Positions 46,297 through 57,966 of a stretch of DNA of 64,000 nt are shown here, piece after piece; the stretch's first letter is position 1, and each line of letters opens with the position of its first letter. The DNA is from Pseudeuparius sepicola (Eukaryota > Arthropoda > Insecta > Coleoptera > Anthribidae): positions 7,444,225 to 7,508,224 of the forward strand of contig OY987308.1 of assembly GCA_963920635.1 (NCBI GenBank). The letters are read 5' to 3'. The position numbers and the translations under genes are program-made. The notes beneath the pieces were generated by a model that saw only the letters and a list, made by a program, of their open reading frames with translations, was not told where the DNA came from and did no database searches.

Positions 46297-46538
46297 CTTT
46301 TTAACCAAGACGTAATCGAAAATTTCCCCAAATCTGACTCAGTTCAATATCCGGAATATACTGATTATTCTCCCGATTATGACTATTATTACAATGACGC
46401 TTACGAAAACTATTGCTACCCTCAATACGGTATATGTGAATGCCCGAACCAAGAAGAAACCCAACCAGAAATTACTGAAAATCAGGATTTTCCAGATACT
46501 GGTCAGGATTCCAATACGAAATAATACACCTGAATAAA

Positions 46539-49500
46539 TTGTCAATAAAACTTACTTATATTTATATACCCGAATTAGACGCTAAATTTTTAATCGATTC
46601 TGGAAGCACATGTTCCTTTTTAAGCCCAAAATTAGCCTTTAAATATTTCCCAAATTATGTCGAAAGTGAACTTTTCTTAGTACAAACAGCGCACGCGACA
46701 TCTTTCCATGACAAAATTGCTATTTTGCCACTATTTCCAATTTTCAATACAGAAGGTATACATAAATACTACATATTTGATTTTTCAGAAAAATTTGATG
46801 GACTTATAGGTTTAGATTTAATACTTCAATTAGGCGCAGATATTTGTTATAGTAATAACACTTTAGTTAGCCCAAATTCAATTATACCAATTTATAGGCA
46901 AAACGAAAATGATTTAGAACCACAAAATTCGACACAATTTGAAACAATAACTGAAATAATTCCTCCGAGAATGGTACAAAAAATTAAAATACCCGTTAGT
47001 TTACGTAACGGCACAGGAATCTTAAATTACACAAAACTAGGAAAAGCTGAAATTCCCGAATGTTTAGTTAATGTTGAAAATAATTTTGCTCTTACCACTA
47101 TTTTAAACCCAACGGAAAACTCCATTAAAATCGATATTTTTGAACCATTTTCTACAGAATCAGTAAACCCAAGTGAACTGAATTTTTTCGAAAATGTTGA
47201 AGGACATGCCCTAGATAAATCTATCGATAATCGATTAAAAGCTAATCTCAGAAATTTAAGACTAGAACATTGTAACAGCGAAGAACGCGAACAAATCAGA
47301 AAGCTTTGCTTAGAATTTAGAGATATCTTTCATTGTGAAGATATTCCCTTGAGTTTTACCAATCAGGTCAAACACGAAATTAAATTAACTAATGAGTCCC
47401 CAATTTTCACTAAAAGCTACAGATATCCAGAAGTTCACCGACAAGAGGTAAAAGATCAAATTTCAAAATTACTATCACAAAATATAATTCAAAATTCCAA
47501 TTCACCTTGGTCATCCCCGATATGGGTTGTCCCAAAAAAATGGACGCCTCTGGAAAACAAAAATGGCGCATGGTAATTGACTACAGGAAACTCAACGAAC
47601 GAACAATAGATGACAAATACCCACTACCGAACATAACTGACATTCTAGACAAATTAGGACGCAGTCAGTATTTCACTACATTATACCTCGCGAACGGATT
47701 CCACCAAATTGAAATGCAACCAACCGATATCCCAAAAACAGCTTTCAGCACAGACACAGGGCATTACGAATTTTTGACAATGCCCTTCGGCCTTAAGAAC
47801 GCGCCAGCAACTTTTCAGCGAGTTATAAATAATATTTTCCGTGGACCACAAAACGAAACCTGCTTTGTTTATTTGGACGATATCATTATATTTAGCACAT
47901 CCCTTCAGGAACATATTCAACGACTAAAAGACATTTTTGTAAGACTTCGTAATTCTAAATTAAAAATACAGCTCGATAAGTCAGAATTTCTCCGAAAGGA
48001 AGTACAGTATCTCGGACACATAGTAACACCTGATGGAATTAAACCCGATCCTAGTAAAATCTCCGCAGTTAAGAATTTCCCGGTACCTACCACTTCTAAA
48101 GAAATTAAATCTTATCTAGGCTTATTAGGTTACTACCGTCGCTTCGTGAAGGATTTTGCAAAGATAACAAAACCTCTAACACAATGTCTTAAAAAAGACG
48201 CTAAAATCCAACATACTAAAGAATTTTTAAACGCATTTGAACATAGCAAAAATTTATTAATTAATTATCCGATTTTAATTTATCCCGATTATTCAAAGCC
48301 ATTTATATTAACCACGGATGCAAGTAACTTTGCTTTAGGAGCAGTTCTTTCACAGGGCCAAGTACCTAACGACAAACCCGTAGCATTCGCTTCGCGCACC
48401 CTAAATGAATCAGAAATAAAATATTCGACTATTGAGAAAGAACTACTAGCAATCGTTTATGCCTGCAAGTACTTTCGGCCATATTTGTTTGGACGAAAAT
48501 TTTATATTTACACGGATCATAGACCACTTGTTTGGTTATTTAACTTAAAAGAGCCAAATTCAAAATTAGTCAGATGGAGATTACGTTTAGAAGAGTTTGA
48601 TTATCAAATTATGTATAAAAAAGGTTGTCAAAATAAAAATGCGGACGCACTATCACGAATTCAACTTAACATATACGAAAATCAATCTAGTGTAAATAAT
48701 CCCGGTGAAGTAGATAGACATTTTAGATTACCTTCAAAATGTATGCGAAAACACTGAAACTTTCGAAGAGCCAACAACGAGCGAACAGGAACCCAAAATT
48801 AAAATATTGTCGGATATACAAATTAAACCCCCACATGACACAATTACTGACACGGTACATACTTCGAACACGGACACTAGAAATGACGGAATCAGCATTC
48901 TTGACGAAATTATAAACAATAAATCCCATCAATATTTAATAAAAAGAAATCTACACGACCAAATAAAAGTAACCTTTGAAATCCTCGACAAAAACGTCAG
49001 AAACCCAGAAATAATAAATAAATTCATAAAAGAATATATTTCAGGTGACAAAAACTCGTATTTATATTTTTTCGAAGAAGATCTATTTCCCCTTTTCAAT
49101 AAAGTTTACATGAATAATTTTAAAGATTTAAAATTAATTCGTTGTACTAAATTAGTAAATAACGTTACAAATGAAGAAGACAGAAAAATGTTTATTATGC
49201 ATCAACATGAAAATAAAACTAATCACAGAGGCATTTCTGAGACATATGCAAGATTAAAACAAAATTATTATTGGTCAAAAATGAAAGACGATGTTACCCA
49301 ATTTATCAATGATTGTGTAAAATGCCAGACCCAAAAATATAGTCGACAAAAATCATACATCCCTTTAGTTAGAACTGAAACGCCAACAAAACCATTTCAA
49401 ATTTTACATATGGACACATTTATATTCGAAAATCAAAACTTTTTAACAATATTTGACAAATTCTCAATATTCGGGCAAGCCTTTCCCTACGATAAAAATG

Positions 49501-50213
49501 CAAAGTCGGTATGCGACAAGTTAATAATATTTTTCTCATTTTTTGGATGCCCAGAAACAATTGTGTCTGATAGCGGAGCAGAGTTTAAAAATGAACTTCT
49601 CAAAGAACTACTAAAAACTCAAAAAATTAACATTCATTTTACCACTCCGGGCCATCACGAGTCTAATTCCCCAGTAGAGCGCTTTCACTCAACTTTAATA
49701 GAGCACTTGAGATTATTAAGGCAAAAATATAAGTCCAGAACAATTTCTGAGTTAATCCCCTACGCAATAATAGCATATAACAGTACCACCCATAGTACGA
49801 CAAAATTCTCCCCTCATGAACTCGTGCTAGGTCATACTAACTCTAGAGATCCTTTCGACCTTATATCAACCACTTTTTACACAGATTACGTCGACTCACA
49901 TAACGAAAAATTAAGTACCCTATACGAAACAGCGTTCGAAAATACAGAAAAAGTAAAAACTAAAATGCTAGAAAGAACAAATGTTAAAGGCGAACAAACT
50001 GAATTTAAGTTGAACCAAAAAGTGTATAAAAAATCTTCCGCTCGAAATAAAAGTAAACAAAAATACATCGGCCCTTTTGAGATCATTGAAATTCTTGAAA
50101 AGAACAAAGTCAAAATTAAAAACTTAAAAATTCCCCAAAACACGGAAGTAATACACATAAAGGAATTAAAACGCCCACTTGTTACACATGGTCCGCCCGC
50201 AGAATCTCAGTAG
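46539..50213 (+). pseudogene. Errantivirus pol with two frameshifts and a changed RT catalytic residue
   Basis: Protease (FLIDSGSTCSF, about 46585) shares a frame with the RT start up to about 47570. RT-RNase H then continues in a second frame (about 47540-48690), and integrase lies in a third stretch (48807-50213). RT has YLDD (about 47868), but motif A reads [10 protein letters not shown] where the family has Asp, a D-to-Y change at about 47680 that removes a catalytic residue. RNase H shows TDASNFALG and TDHRPLVW. Integrase has the H/C zinc segment (CVKCQ) and Asp, Asp, Glu in HMDTF, SDSGAEF and PVERFHS. The frameshifts, together with the lost Asp, make it inactive. Confidence 0.85.
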
Positions 50214-50242
50214 AATCAGCTGCCGGATCAAATTTCCACAAC

Positions 50243-51888
50243 ATGAACGATAGCCCAGGCATACTGCCTTATAAACTAGGTAACACGCATAAGGTTATTA
50301 ACCATTGGACATTCATACAGATATTTAATATATCCAGTATCATTACTGAATTTAAGGCTTTATCATTAAAATATAATATGATTATATCTCACATAAAAAA
50401 CAACACGGACTATGACAGGGAATTCTATAATTCGTACATACTTATCGACAATATAGAAAATAAAATAGAGGAACAAATTTCACAAATAACTCCTTCCGCG
50501 AACTTATCTAGGAAAAAACGCGGCTTAATTAACGGTTTAGGGAATATAATCAAGAGTTTAACAGGAAATTTAGATCAAGAAGATGCAGCTAAATACGATA
50601 GTGAAATCTCAGTTTTAAAAGAAAACCAAAATAATCTGAAATTATCAATGGATAAACAATTAACAATACTATCAAGCTCTATTATAACATTCCAAGAAAT
50701 CGTAGCAAATGTATCTCACAACCAACAAATTTTGGAATCAAAGATATCTGAAATGATAAGGGTAATCCATAACTATGAACTAGAAACTTTAGATATTTCT
50801 ATCCAGACAAGGATGCAAATGGTTTTAACGCAAATTTTAATGATGTATCAGAACATTTATGATATTTTAGACAAAATTGAAGTCGCTGTATCTTTCGCAA
50901 AAATTAATAATTTCCATAATGCAATAATACATCCTATTAAACTACTAAAACAAATAAAATCTGTTGCCTCTTCTTTACAAAATGAAAAATTACCGTTTGA
51001 CCCGGTTATGGAAAATATTTTAAACTTTGAAGAAATATTGGAAATAAAATGCTATTCTAAATTTGAAGAAATAATTTTTATTATAGAAATACCGTTAGTT
51101 GAAATGAGTCTTACAATCTTTTTCACATGTTTCCACTACCAACCCCTAACCAAAATTTCTATAAGGTAATATTTCCCAGTTCAAATTATTTAATGTACAA
51201 TCAAAAAAGATATGGATTTTCGGACAAACCCTGTAAGAAAATTATAAATGATGAATTTCTTTGTTTTGATAATATACACACAGAATATGTTAACGATGAC
51301 TTACCCTGTGAGATCGGATTATTAAAATATAAACATAAGAATAATTGTAACCAAATCGCCATCAATATATCTGAGATTCAAGTAGAAAAAATTGACGAAA
51401 GTAAATGGATAGTCATTATTCCCAGTGAGACCTTAGCTGTCAAAAATTGTTACAATACTAAAGAAACTGTTCTGCTTAGCGGAACCTACTTAATACAACT
51501 GGAATTCCCTTGTTCCCTAAAAATCAACGAGACAATTATTAAATCTTATAAAAATGTACAAACAATGTTTAAAAAAATACCATTACCAAAAATGCAAATC
51601 AATGTATCAGATAATTATATTTTACAGAATATGTCTCCAGTAAATTTAAATGTAATTCATACTGACAGACTAAATAACTTCTTGAATGAAATCAATACAC
51701 AAAAGTTAGAAAATTCTAAGTTACTTAATTATCCAGTTTATAATAACAAAATAAGTTTATGGACAATATTATTGTATGTGTTAATCATAATTGCAGTTTT
51801 ATATTTTATATGCAAGTATCTAAGACCTAGTTTTTCAAAATTATCTATTTCCAAAAATAAAAATAATACAAAAGAAATTATTGTCTAG
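50243..51888 (+). pseudogene. env: Errantivirus env, frameshifted
   Basis: Two overlapping frames (50243-51169 and 51127-51888) together look like the baculovirus-F-like envelope protein of insect errantiviruses. A furin-type site (RKKRG, about 50512) is followed by a Gly-rich stretch (LINGLGNII), then a long helical region. The second frame carries paired Cys and a transmembrane helix near 51760-51820 (LWTILLYVLIIIAVLYFI). The frame break near 51130 separates the two. No signal peptide is encoded at the first ATG; it may come from the leader by splicing. Confidence 0.75.
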
Positions 51889-51933
51889 GTCATAGAAACT
51901 TATAAAGTTTATATGTCCCTCTAAGGGTGGAGG

Positions 51934-52100
51934 AGTAACATCCCTGTATTTGTACATGTAGCTAAAGATAACATTACGCTGAGTCTGCTTCTCTGAATTT
52001 ATAAATATAACCCATGTAATTTCAACAGACACTTCTTGTTCGCTGCTCGTCATTAAACATTGTTTTTAAAAACGGTTTCTTTCATTGACAGCCCTTAACT
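51934..52100 (+). repeat. 3' LTR of the errantivirus
   Basis: 167 bp matching the 5' LTR, preceded by the polypurine run AAGGGTGGAGG and followed by the GGCG target duplication, after which the packaging ATPase frame resumes. Confidence 0.9.
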
Positions 52101-52435
52101 GGCGTCATAAATGTACTGATTGTTTTTATTTATGCCAGACTTATACTGCAATTCCCAAACAACTTATATGAGATAATGCAAATTTATTAATAATATTTCA
52201 ACAAGATAATACGAATTTAAAACATATATATGATGATCATGTGAATGTAGATATGACATTTCATCAATTTAAGGATATATGTTCCTTGTGTTGGAATGAT
52301 GAATACGGATTTCTTGTGATTGATAAAGATAGTCCATTAAATAATGGGCGCTAAAAAAAAGGATTCGATCAATTTTTTCTCATATATAATCCCATTAATC
52401 TGTAGTAGTAAACAGCACATTATATCACTTCGAAG

Positions 52436-53587
52436 ATGGATGAACAACTAGCAAAAGATTTGGTAAAAACTCGTGAAATTTTAAAGCAAAAATATCGTTC
52501 TTTACGTTCAGATAAGTCACAAACTCAGAGGCGTTTGGAAGAAGAGTATAAACAAATAACTCAGCCTTTACAAAAGTTGCTTTCGAATATAAAACAAGAA
52601 CCTAAAATTGAACCAAAATTTGAAGCCCAAGTTAAACAAAAAGCGGAAAGTTTTAGAGGAATCCCTTCTTCATCTCCACGAAGCTCTTTACTGGTTCATA
52701 AACGGTTACAACCATTATTACCTTTCGGTGGATTGTCGTTTTTGGAAGATAGTTTTATCCCTGAACAAGGAGACCCCTTTGAATCAACTAGTCAAGACAC
52801 CGTGACTGATAAGACTATTAATGATGCTGTTGAACAAAGTCGACAATATTTTGAGGATTTATCGAGACAACCTGGTTATCAATTATGGCTTGAAGAATTT
52901 AATCCTCTTCCACGAACCTACATTGATGGACAGACACGAGGAACCTCTACAGATTATGATTACGTATATGGTATAAAACATGATATACCTACAGGCAAAT
53001 TTTCGATAGGAAACGCTTTAGTTGATTTTGTTGGAAAAGATATTCAAATATTTAGGAAAAATACACTTCAACCTGATATGAAACGATTGTATGAAGGCAG
53101 ACCTGGACTTTACGAGTTATTGTTTAAACAAAACCCTCTGGGGCATACAAATGTAGACTTGGATAATTATATGAATATTTTGGATAAAACTTCGACAAAT
53201 AGACGAAACAATGATCCTGCCGAACAAGTACAGGGCTCTTTGAATTCCAAATATATAACAATTGTGCGACCATGGCTCGTTAAAAAGAATATTTAACAAA
53301 ATGAAGTATTACGAACATTAGTAGAACCATCTGTGCTCAGAGAAAGATCAATGTCTGCTAGTTCACTGCCGCGACCAACTACAAGATCGGTTACACGATC
53401 AAAGAAAGGAGGAGGTATGATGAGTCTATCTAACAAAAAGTTAGATTACGTATATTATAATGATCCCAATGAAATTGTCGAAAGACTAAAATTACTTCTG
53501 GCATCTCAAATCGCTGGTCATACTGGTCACCATAATGAAATGATGTCTATTGTCGAGGAACTTCGCGAGGCAAAAATTATTCAATAA
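52436..53587 (+). pseudogene. Polinton DUF8207-like protein with one in-frame stop
   Basis: The ATG at 52436 starts a ~383-codon frame interrupted only by a TAA at 53294. The N-terminus is a charged coiled coil (about residues 5-45). The middle has a YGIKHDIPTGKFSIG segment and GRPGLYELLFKQNP. The C-terminus has DYVYYNDPNEIVERLKLL and a helical ELREAKIIQ end. This order is that of a conserved Polinton family (DUF8207, formerly a 'PY' gene) of unknown function, probably a virion or packaging factor because it follows the ATPase. A single nonsense change (CAA to TAA would do it) breaks it. Confidence 0.7.
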
Positions 53588-53636
53588 GTGCAATGTTAAA
53601 TCTAAATCTTCTTAGTATGTATTGAACATTCAAGTG

Positions 53637-54052
53637 ATGACAATCGATAAATTTGGAGCGCATATATTTAGAAAAGGATATCAATCTTTGGATGAATCAA
53701 CATCTTCTAATAAACTTTACAATGTAGTAGATATAAAGAACGTTAAATTATACTATAATTTAGTTTTACCATTTATCGGTGATTTTAATAAAAACACTAA
53801 AACTACGCTTTGTTGCAAGATCAAAGGGAGAGCTATATTTTTCCTCTTAAGGAATGTAATATTATAAGTTTATGTAAGTTTATAAATTTCCCAGTAGCAT
53901 AATTTTGTTAATAAATGATCAGAAAATTTCAAATCCTGTCGGAACACAATTACATCTAAAAGATAAAATTTCATTCCAATCAGCGGGTACAAAACCTTTG
54001 AAGAGCTTTTATGGTGAATTATTGATAAAGTGTTCAATAGATATAGAATAAT
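53637..54052 (+). pseudogene. Conserved Polinton protein upstream of integrase (fibre-like?), frameshifted
   Basis: The ATG at 53637 begins MTIDKFGAHIFRKG, a start I associate with a conserved insect Polinton gene lying before the integrase, sometimes likened to a tail-fibre protein. The first frame ends at 53867; the rest follows in another frame after about 53880, with its stop overlapping the integrase ATG (TAATG at 54050-54054). One or two indels separate them. Function unknown. Confidence 0.45.
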
Positions 54053-54981
54053 GTCGTACCTTAAAAAACAAGTTGTTGAAGAACTTCATAAACCAGCACG
54101 AGTACATTATCAGAGAAGGCGTGTAATTGTTAAAGGTCTTACTGACCTTTGGCAAGCTGATTTGGTTGAAATGCTTCCTTATTCTAAATTTAATAAAGGT
54201 AATAGATATATTTTAGTTGTAATCAATGTATTGTCTAAATATGTATGGGTACAACCAGTAAAATCAAAAAGTGGGAAAGATCGTTGCTACAGCTATGAAA
54301 AATGTACTAATTCAGGCTAAAACATCACCTAAAAATCTTCAAACTCATATGGGAAAAGAATTTTATAATAAAGAATTTGGTAAACTTATGACGGAATTTC
54401 AAATAAACCATTACAGTTCATTTTCGAATATGAAAGCTAGTGTTGTAGAACGGGTTAATCGTACTCTGAAAAATTCAATGTGGAAACAATTTAGTTTGCA
54501 AGGGAACTATAAATGGATACCCATATTACAAGAAATCGTCGATAAATATAATAATACGAAACATAGAACAACATCATTTAAACCTAAGAGCGTTAATAAA
54601 AACAATGAAAAATCAATATTGCAAGAGGTATATACTTACCCAAAAACCTTTAATATCAGAACATTATTTTCACCTGGTGACTATGTGCGCATCAGTAAAC
54701 ATAGGGAAGCTTTTAAAAAGGGATATACACCAAACTGGTCAAATGAAATATTTAAAGTGAAAAGGGTAAATCTCACCAATCCAACTACATATTTGTTAGA
54801 AGATGAAAAAGATGTTGAAATAAAAGGAGGATTTTATGGAAAAGAACTTCAAAAAGTGAAATATCCTGATGTATATTTAATTGAAAAAATTGTAAGAAAA
54901 AAAGGAAATAAACTCTATGTTAAATGGTTGGGGATGGATAGTACTAATAACACATGGATTGACAAGAATCAACTTGCATAA
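54052..54981 (+). pseudogene. Polinton retroviral-type integrase with chromodomain-like tail, frameshifted
   Basis: From the ATG at 54052 the first catalytic Asp lies in LWQADLVEM. The frame breaks near 54280 and continues to 54981. The second catalytic position reads QTHMGKEFYN, where the family has TD.G.EF, so the Asp has become His. The Glu is kept in SVVERVNRTLK. The C-terminus (about 54870-54980) has a chromodomain-like YLIEKIVRKKGNKLYVKWLG and DSTNNTWI. Polinton integrases insert the element and the chromodomain may steer target choice. With the frameshift and the missing Asp this copy is dead. Confidence 0.85.
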
Positions 54982-55085
54982 TATAATTATAATTATTATG
55001 AAAAATAAAAATAATTTTCTTTTAGACTACATCTTTTATTACATCATATATTTTATTTTACAGGTATAAAATAATAATCCACTAT

Positions 55086-55357
55086 CTAAGTACATAATTT
55101 GATAATATAAATTTTCTCTGAAAATTCAAAAATAATTGCATTGAATATAGAGGTTTCTTCATCTAAATCTGCAAAGCGTTTTTCTAAGGCTTGATATTCC
55201 TCATCCAACTGGGGTTGAGCTTGATATAGATCATAAAGATAAGCTGCTTCTCTACTTTTGTATTTTTTTTTATAAATTGTGAGTAATTGTCTTCGAACTT
55301 AACCAAACATTTTCTCTTTCTTCCTGATGAATGATCAGTGTTTGCGCATTCAGACAT
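55086..55357 (-). pseudogene. Small helical Polinton ORF, frameshifted
   Basis: The minus-strand ATG at 55357 opens a charged peptide; within a run of A residues near 55265 the frame shifts, after which a heptad-like acidic helix (AQPQLDEEYQALEKRFADLD) continues to a TAG at 55086. About 90 residues in all. No family recognised. It lies next to another minus-strand unknown ORF at the right end, a usual site for accessory genes. Confidence 0.35.
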
Positions 55358-55442
55358 TTTACACTTTATTGCCTACTTAGTTTTAAAATTAGAAAAATTT
55401 TTAGATTTCATAAAAATACAATAAATGAGAGTATCTGTTACA

Positions 55443-55814
55443 TTAGTCACTATCACCATCACTATCACTGTCATAAAATATATCTATAAGCGTGTTAATG
55501 TCCAAAACGCTGGCTATGTCTTCAATCGATATATATCTTCCTATTTACTTTAAATTACTATCCAAATCCAATTTTTTGAGCCCCAAAGCAAAACTTTTTA
55601 TATCCTTATCTTCCAAAAATTGTTCACACAATTCCAGAGCACTTCCATACTTTTCCGCACGCTCGATACACTCTTCTTCTGGTACAAATTTACCACCTCC
55701 ATATATCGCCTCATGTTCAGCATCAAATTTTAAGTTGGAAAAAAAATGTCTTAACTTTTCAACACCGCTTTGTAGATCATGTACTTCAGGATATTTCGTA
55801 TAACACATCCACAT
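55443..55814 (-). pseudogene. Acidic unknown Polinton ORF with one in-frame stop
   Basis: From the ATG at 55814, 89 codons run to a TAA at 55545. The same frame is then open for 33 more codons to a TAA at 55443, ending in an acidic DSDSDGDSD tail. The whole would be about 123 residues, helical (KLRHFFSNLKFDAEHEAIYG and ALELCEQFLEDKD segments). No recognised domain; possibly an accessory gene under a promoter in the right terminal repeat. Confidence 0.45.
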
Positions 55815-56230
55815 GTTAGTCTATATTGTTACACATCGTATACGAAACTGAGGAAGCTCTGTATTATTTTATTTAAAAAATCAATTTTGTTGGTGGGGAT
55901 TAATGGTGGGGTGGGGGGTATATGAACTCCTAATTGCATTAGGTATTTTTATTAAATAAAAAAAATCCTGGGTAGTAATAATTAATCAGATTCATATAGA
56001 ATGTACCCAGATTATGGGACACTTGATTCCGACATCGTTATCTCTCTCTTTCTCATATATGTAAATAAAAGTGGAATGCAGGACCTATGTTTATTACAAA
56101 AATGTAGAGGAATGCACATTTTAGTTGTTATTGCATTTAATTAAAATTAATGGGATGTCCAAAATTAATCTACCTGGTATCTAAATTGAGTTCTAAATTC
56201 AGATAACAAATAAATTATGCAAATTACCCT
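55815..56230. other. Polinton spacer before the right TIR
   Basis: No gene. A G-rich run (GGTGGGGTGGGGGGT, about 55904) stands out in otherwise AT-rich DNA. Upstream sequences for the leftward ORF at 55814 would lie here. Confidence 0.4.
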
Positions 56231-56368
56231 CCAGGTATATGGTCACTTGGGTCAGACGTCTAGACTTTGTTTACCTGTATGCCACCACCTTGGAATTTGA
56301 CTTTGGGAGTTTGAACTCTACAGGGGTGAAGGTCAAATGTGAGTTCAAGCCCCCATACCTACACTACT
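56231..56368 (-). repeat. Polinton right terminal inverted repeat
   Basis: It starts CCAGGTATATGGTCACTTGG and ends CCCCCATACCTACACTACT. It mirrors the left terminal repeat over 138 bp, and just outside it the two flanks differ completely. Confidence 0.9.
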
Positions 56369-56379
56369 AATATGAAAGG

Positions 56380-57110
56380 AAATTGAAAGAACCGTGTACA
56401 AGCTGCAGGATGAAATGTCACGAAAAAATTAGCGACGAAGAGAGAAAGATTATATTTCAAGAATATTGGAATTTAGGGGATAGTAACAGACAACGAGAAT
56501 TTATATCGCGGCATGTTGTCGTAGAACACTAACCCGAACAAGGAAGCGCAAAATAGGAAATGATGAACACGACATTGCCTCTGATTCCGAGATTGGGGAG
56601 CTAAAGTCAAGGGGATATTTTTACGAACATTTATTACTTCTCAAAAAATGGAATCAAACAAAAAGTTTGCAAAACTTTCTTCCTCAATACGCTCTCTATT
56701 AGCGCCCAAGTAGTTAAGACGGTTCTTTTAAAAACCATCAATGCAGGGTGTGCTGTCAAAAATTCCCTAATTAGTGAAGACATCAAGCAAACTGTAAGTG
56801 AGCACATTAACTCGTTTGAGACCATAGACAGCCACTATTGTAGACAGAACAGTGCAAGAAAGTATTTACCACCAACTATAAACGTCGCCAAAATGTACTC
56901 TCTGTATATTGAACATTGTAAACATTAGAAGAAACTGCCTCAGAATCCATTTATAGAATGATTTTCAATAACGAATTTAATTTATCTTTTTTCCTACCCA
57001 AAAAAATTATGTGACCTATGTCACAAATATGACGTTTTCTCTTGAAGAAAAGCAAGAAATGGAAAACGAATATCTTTTACATATATAAAACAGTTACTGT
57101 TGTATCGAAA
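56380..57110 (+). pseudogene. Relic of the same transposase family as 34467-41658
   Basis: The first piece has CTSCRMKCHEKISDEERKII and YWNLGDSNRQREFI, matching the CxxxxCxxKI region of the transposase inside the Polinton. Further on, pieces such as VSEHINSFETIDSHYCRQNS and KYLPPTINVAKMYSLYIEHC match its MREHIQSF..SHYRR block. Many stops and frame changes separate them. It abuts the Polinton right end, so the Polinton sits against or within it. Confidence 0.6.
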
Positions 57111-57289
57111 TAGTGGACAACTTTGAAAATATACAGGAAGCTGAGCGTACTTTGCGCACAATTAATACCGATGACATTCCTATAATGATGACACCTGAAA
57201 ACTTCCCATTCGTGACTAGTGATCCTCTGCTTTAGAAAATGAGATTGACATTGAAAAAAATATTAATCATGGGACAGAAAAACAATTCC

Positions 57290-57962
57290 AAAGCGTCGAC
57301 CCGTTCGGTGTTGCTTTGATTTCTTTAGATGTTCCATCGACTTCCTTAGATGTTCCATCAACTTCTTTAGGTGTCCCTTCAACTTTTGCTTTAGATCATG
57401 AAATTGATGTTGATAAACAGGATAATCACGAGCCAAAAAAACAATATGAAAGTGAAATAATACTTGCAAGGTACTCTCCATCGCCTAGTTTAGATTCGCC
57501 GTCAGAAAAAACACGATTTTCCCAAAAAAATAAATATAAATAAGAAAATGCCCAAATTTGAATTTGCTCATTTCACGAAATTTCCGATTCTGAAACTTAA
57601 TTTTCGAGCCCTAATCTGGAAGTGAGTCAAAACGATCTCGCTACGGGAACTGTAGGTGAATCAGTAGTTAAAAAAAGAGCCCACAAAGTCATGAAATTGC
57701 TTGTTGCTAATAAATCTGTCCAGGAATATCCTTGCAAAGGCAGATCATGTCAAAATTCATACGCAAAAAAATTTATTGGGGCTTAGGTAATCGAAAAAAC
57801 AATGGGATTGGATTATAAGACATGTGAGAGAGGTATAAATTAAAAGAAGGCGAACACGTGATGCTAATGTGAGCAGAATGGATATATCTTTCAAATATTT
57901 TTTGCCGCTGAATGATGAAGACGTTGAAGTTTGCCAACAATTTGTTTTAAAAACACTATTAT
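57290..57962 (+). pseudogene. Second relic of the same transposase family, N-terminal half
   Basis: 57316-57543 encodes a low-complexity Ser/Pro stretch with an 18-bp repeat (DVPSTSL units). It is followed at about 57675 by KKRAHKVMKLLVANKSVQEY and a Cys pair, and at about 57840-57960 by IKRRRTRDANVSRM and EDVEVCQQFVLKTL. The last matches the VCKVFFLKTL segment of the Polinton-borne transposase. It is cut at 57962 by the start of a direct-repeat-flanked segment. Confidence 0.5.
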
Positions 57963-57966
57963 AAAG

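Larger units (their letters stand above)
44576..52100 (+). mobile_element. Errantivirus-type Ty3/gypsy endogenous retrovirus, 7525 bp
   Basis: Two 167-bp LTRs (44576-44742, 51934-52100) start AGTAAC and end TTAACT, flanked by the 4-bp duplication GGCG (44572-44575, 52101-52104). AGT...ACT ends and 4-bp duplications are typical of insect errantiviruses. A primer site TGGCGCAGTCG begins at the last LTR base (44742), and a polypurine run (AAGGGTGGAGG) precedes the right LTR. Gag, pol and env are all present but each has frameshifts, and an RT catalytic Asp is changed. The LTRs look identical or nearly so, which does not fit the heavy gene damage unless the copy was already defective when inserted or was recently converted. 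Confidence 0.95.
44175..52354 (+). pseudogene. Polinton packaging ATPase, split by an errantivirus
   Basis: The ATG at 44175 leads to a Walker A motif (GPSGCGKT) and a Walker B motif (LIIFDDV), typical of the FtsK/HerA-type ATPase that packages DNA in Polintons and adenovirus-like viruses. At 44575 the frame enters a 7.5-kb errantivirus. Ignoring the insert and one GGCG copy, it continues in phase from 52105 to the TAA at 52352 with a TFHQFKDICSLCW segment. A further in-frame TGA lies at 52169 (a C-to-T change in CGA would explain it). Both lesions inactivate the gene. Confidence 0.9.
23568..56368. mobile_element. Maverick/Polinton, 32.8 kb including three direct insertions
   Basis: Inverted repeats of 138 bp (23568-23705 and 56231-56368), starting AGTAGTG as Polintons typically start AG, enclose polB, capsid, penton, protease, ATPase and integrase genes. 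Subtracting a foldback element (1.25 kb), a DNA transposon carrying an LTR element (8.3 kb) and an errantivirus (7.5 kb) leaves about 15.7 kb, normal for this group. polB and its neighbours run rightward. The virion block from PLA2-like to capsid runs leftward. ATPase to integrase runs rightward. Expected 6-bp target duplications are not evident: GATAAT on the left against AATATG on the right. Most genes are broken. Confidence 0.9.
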
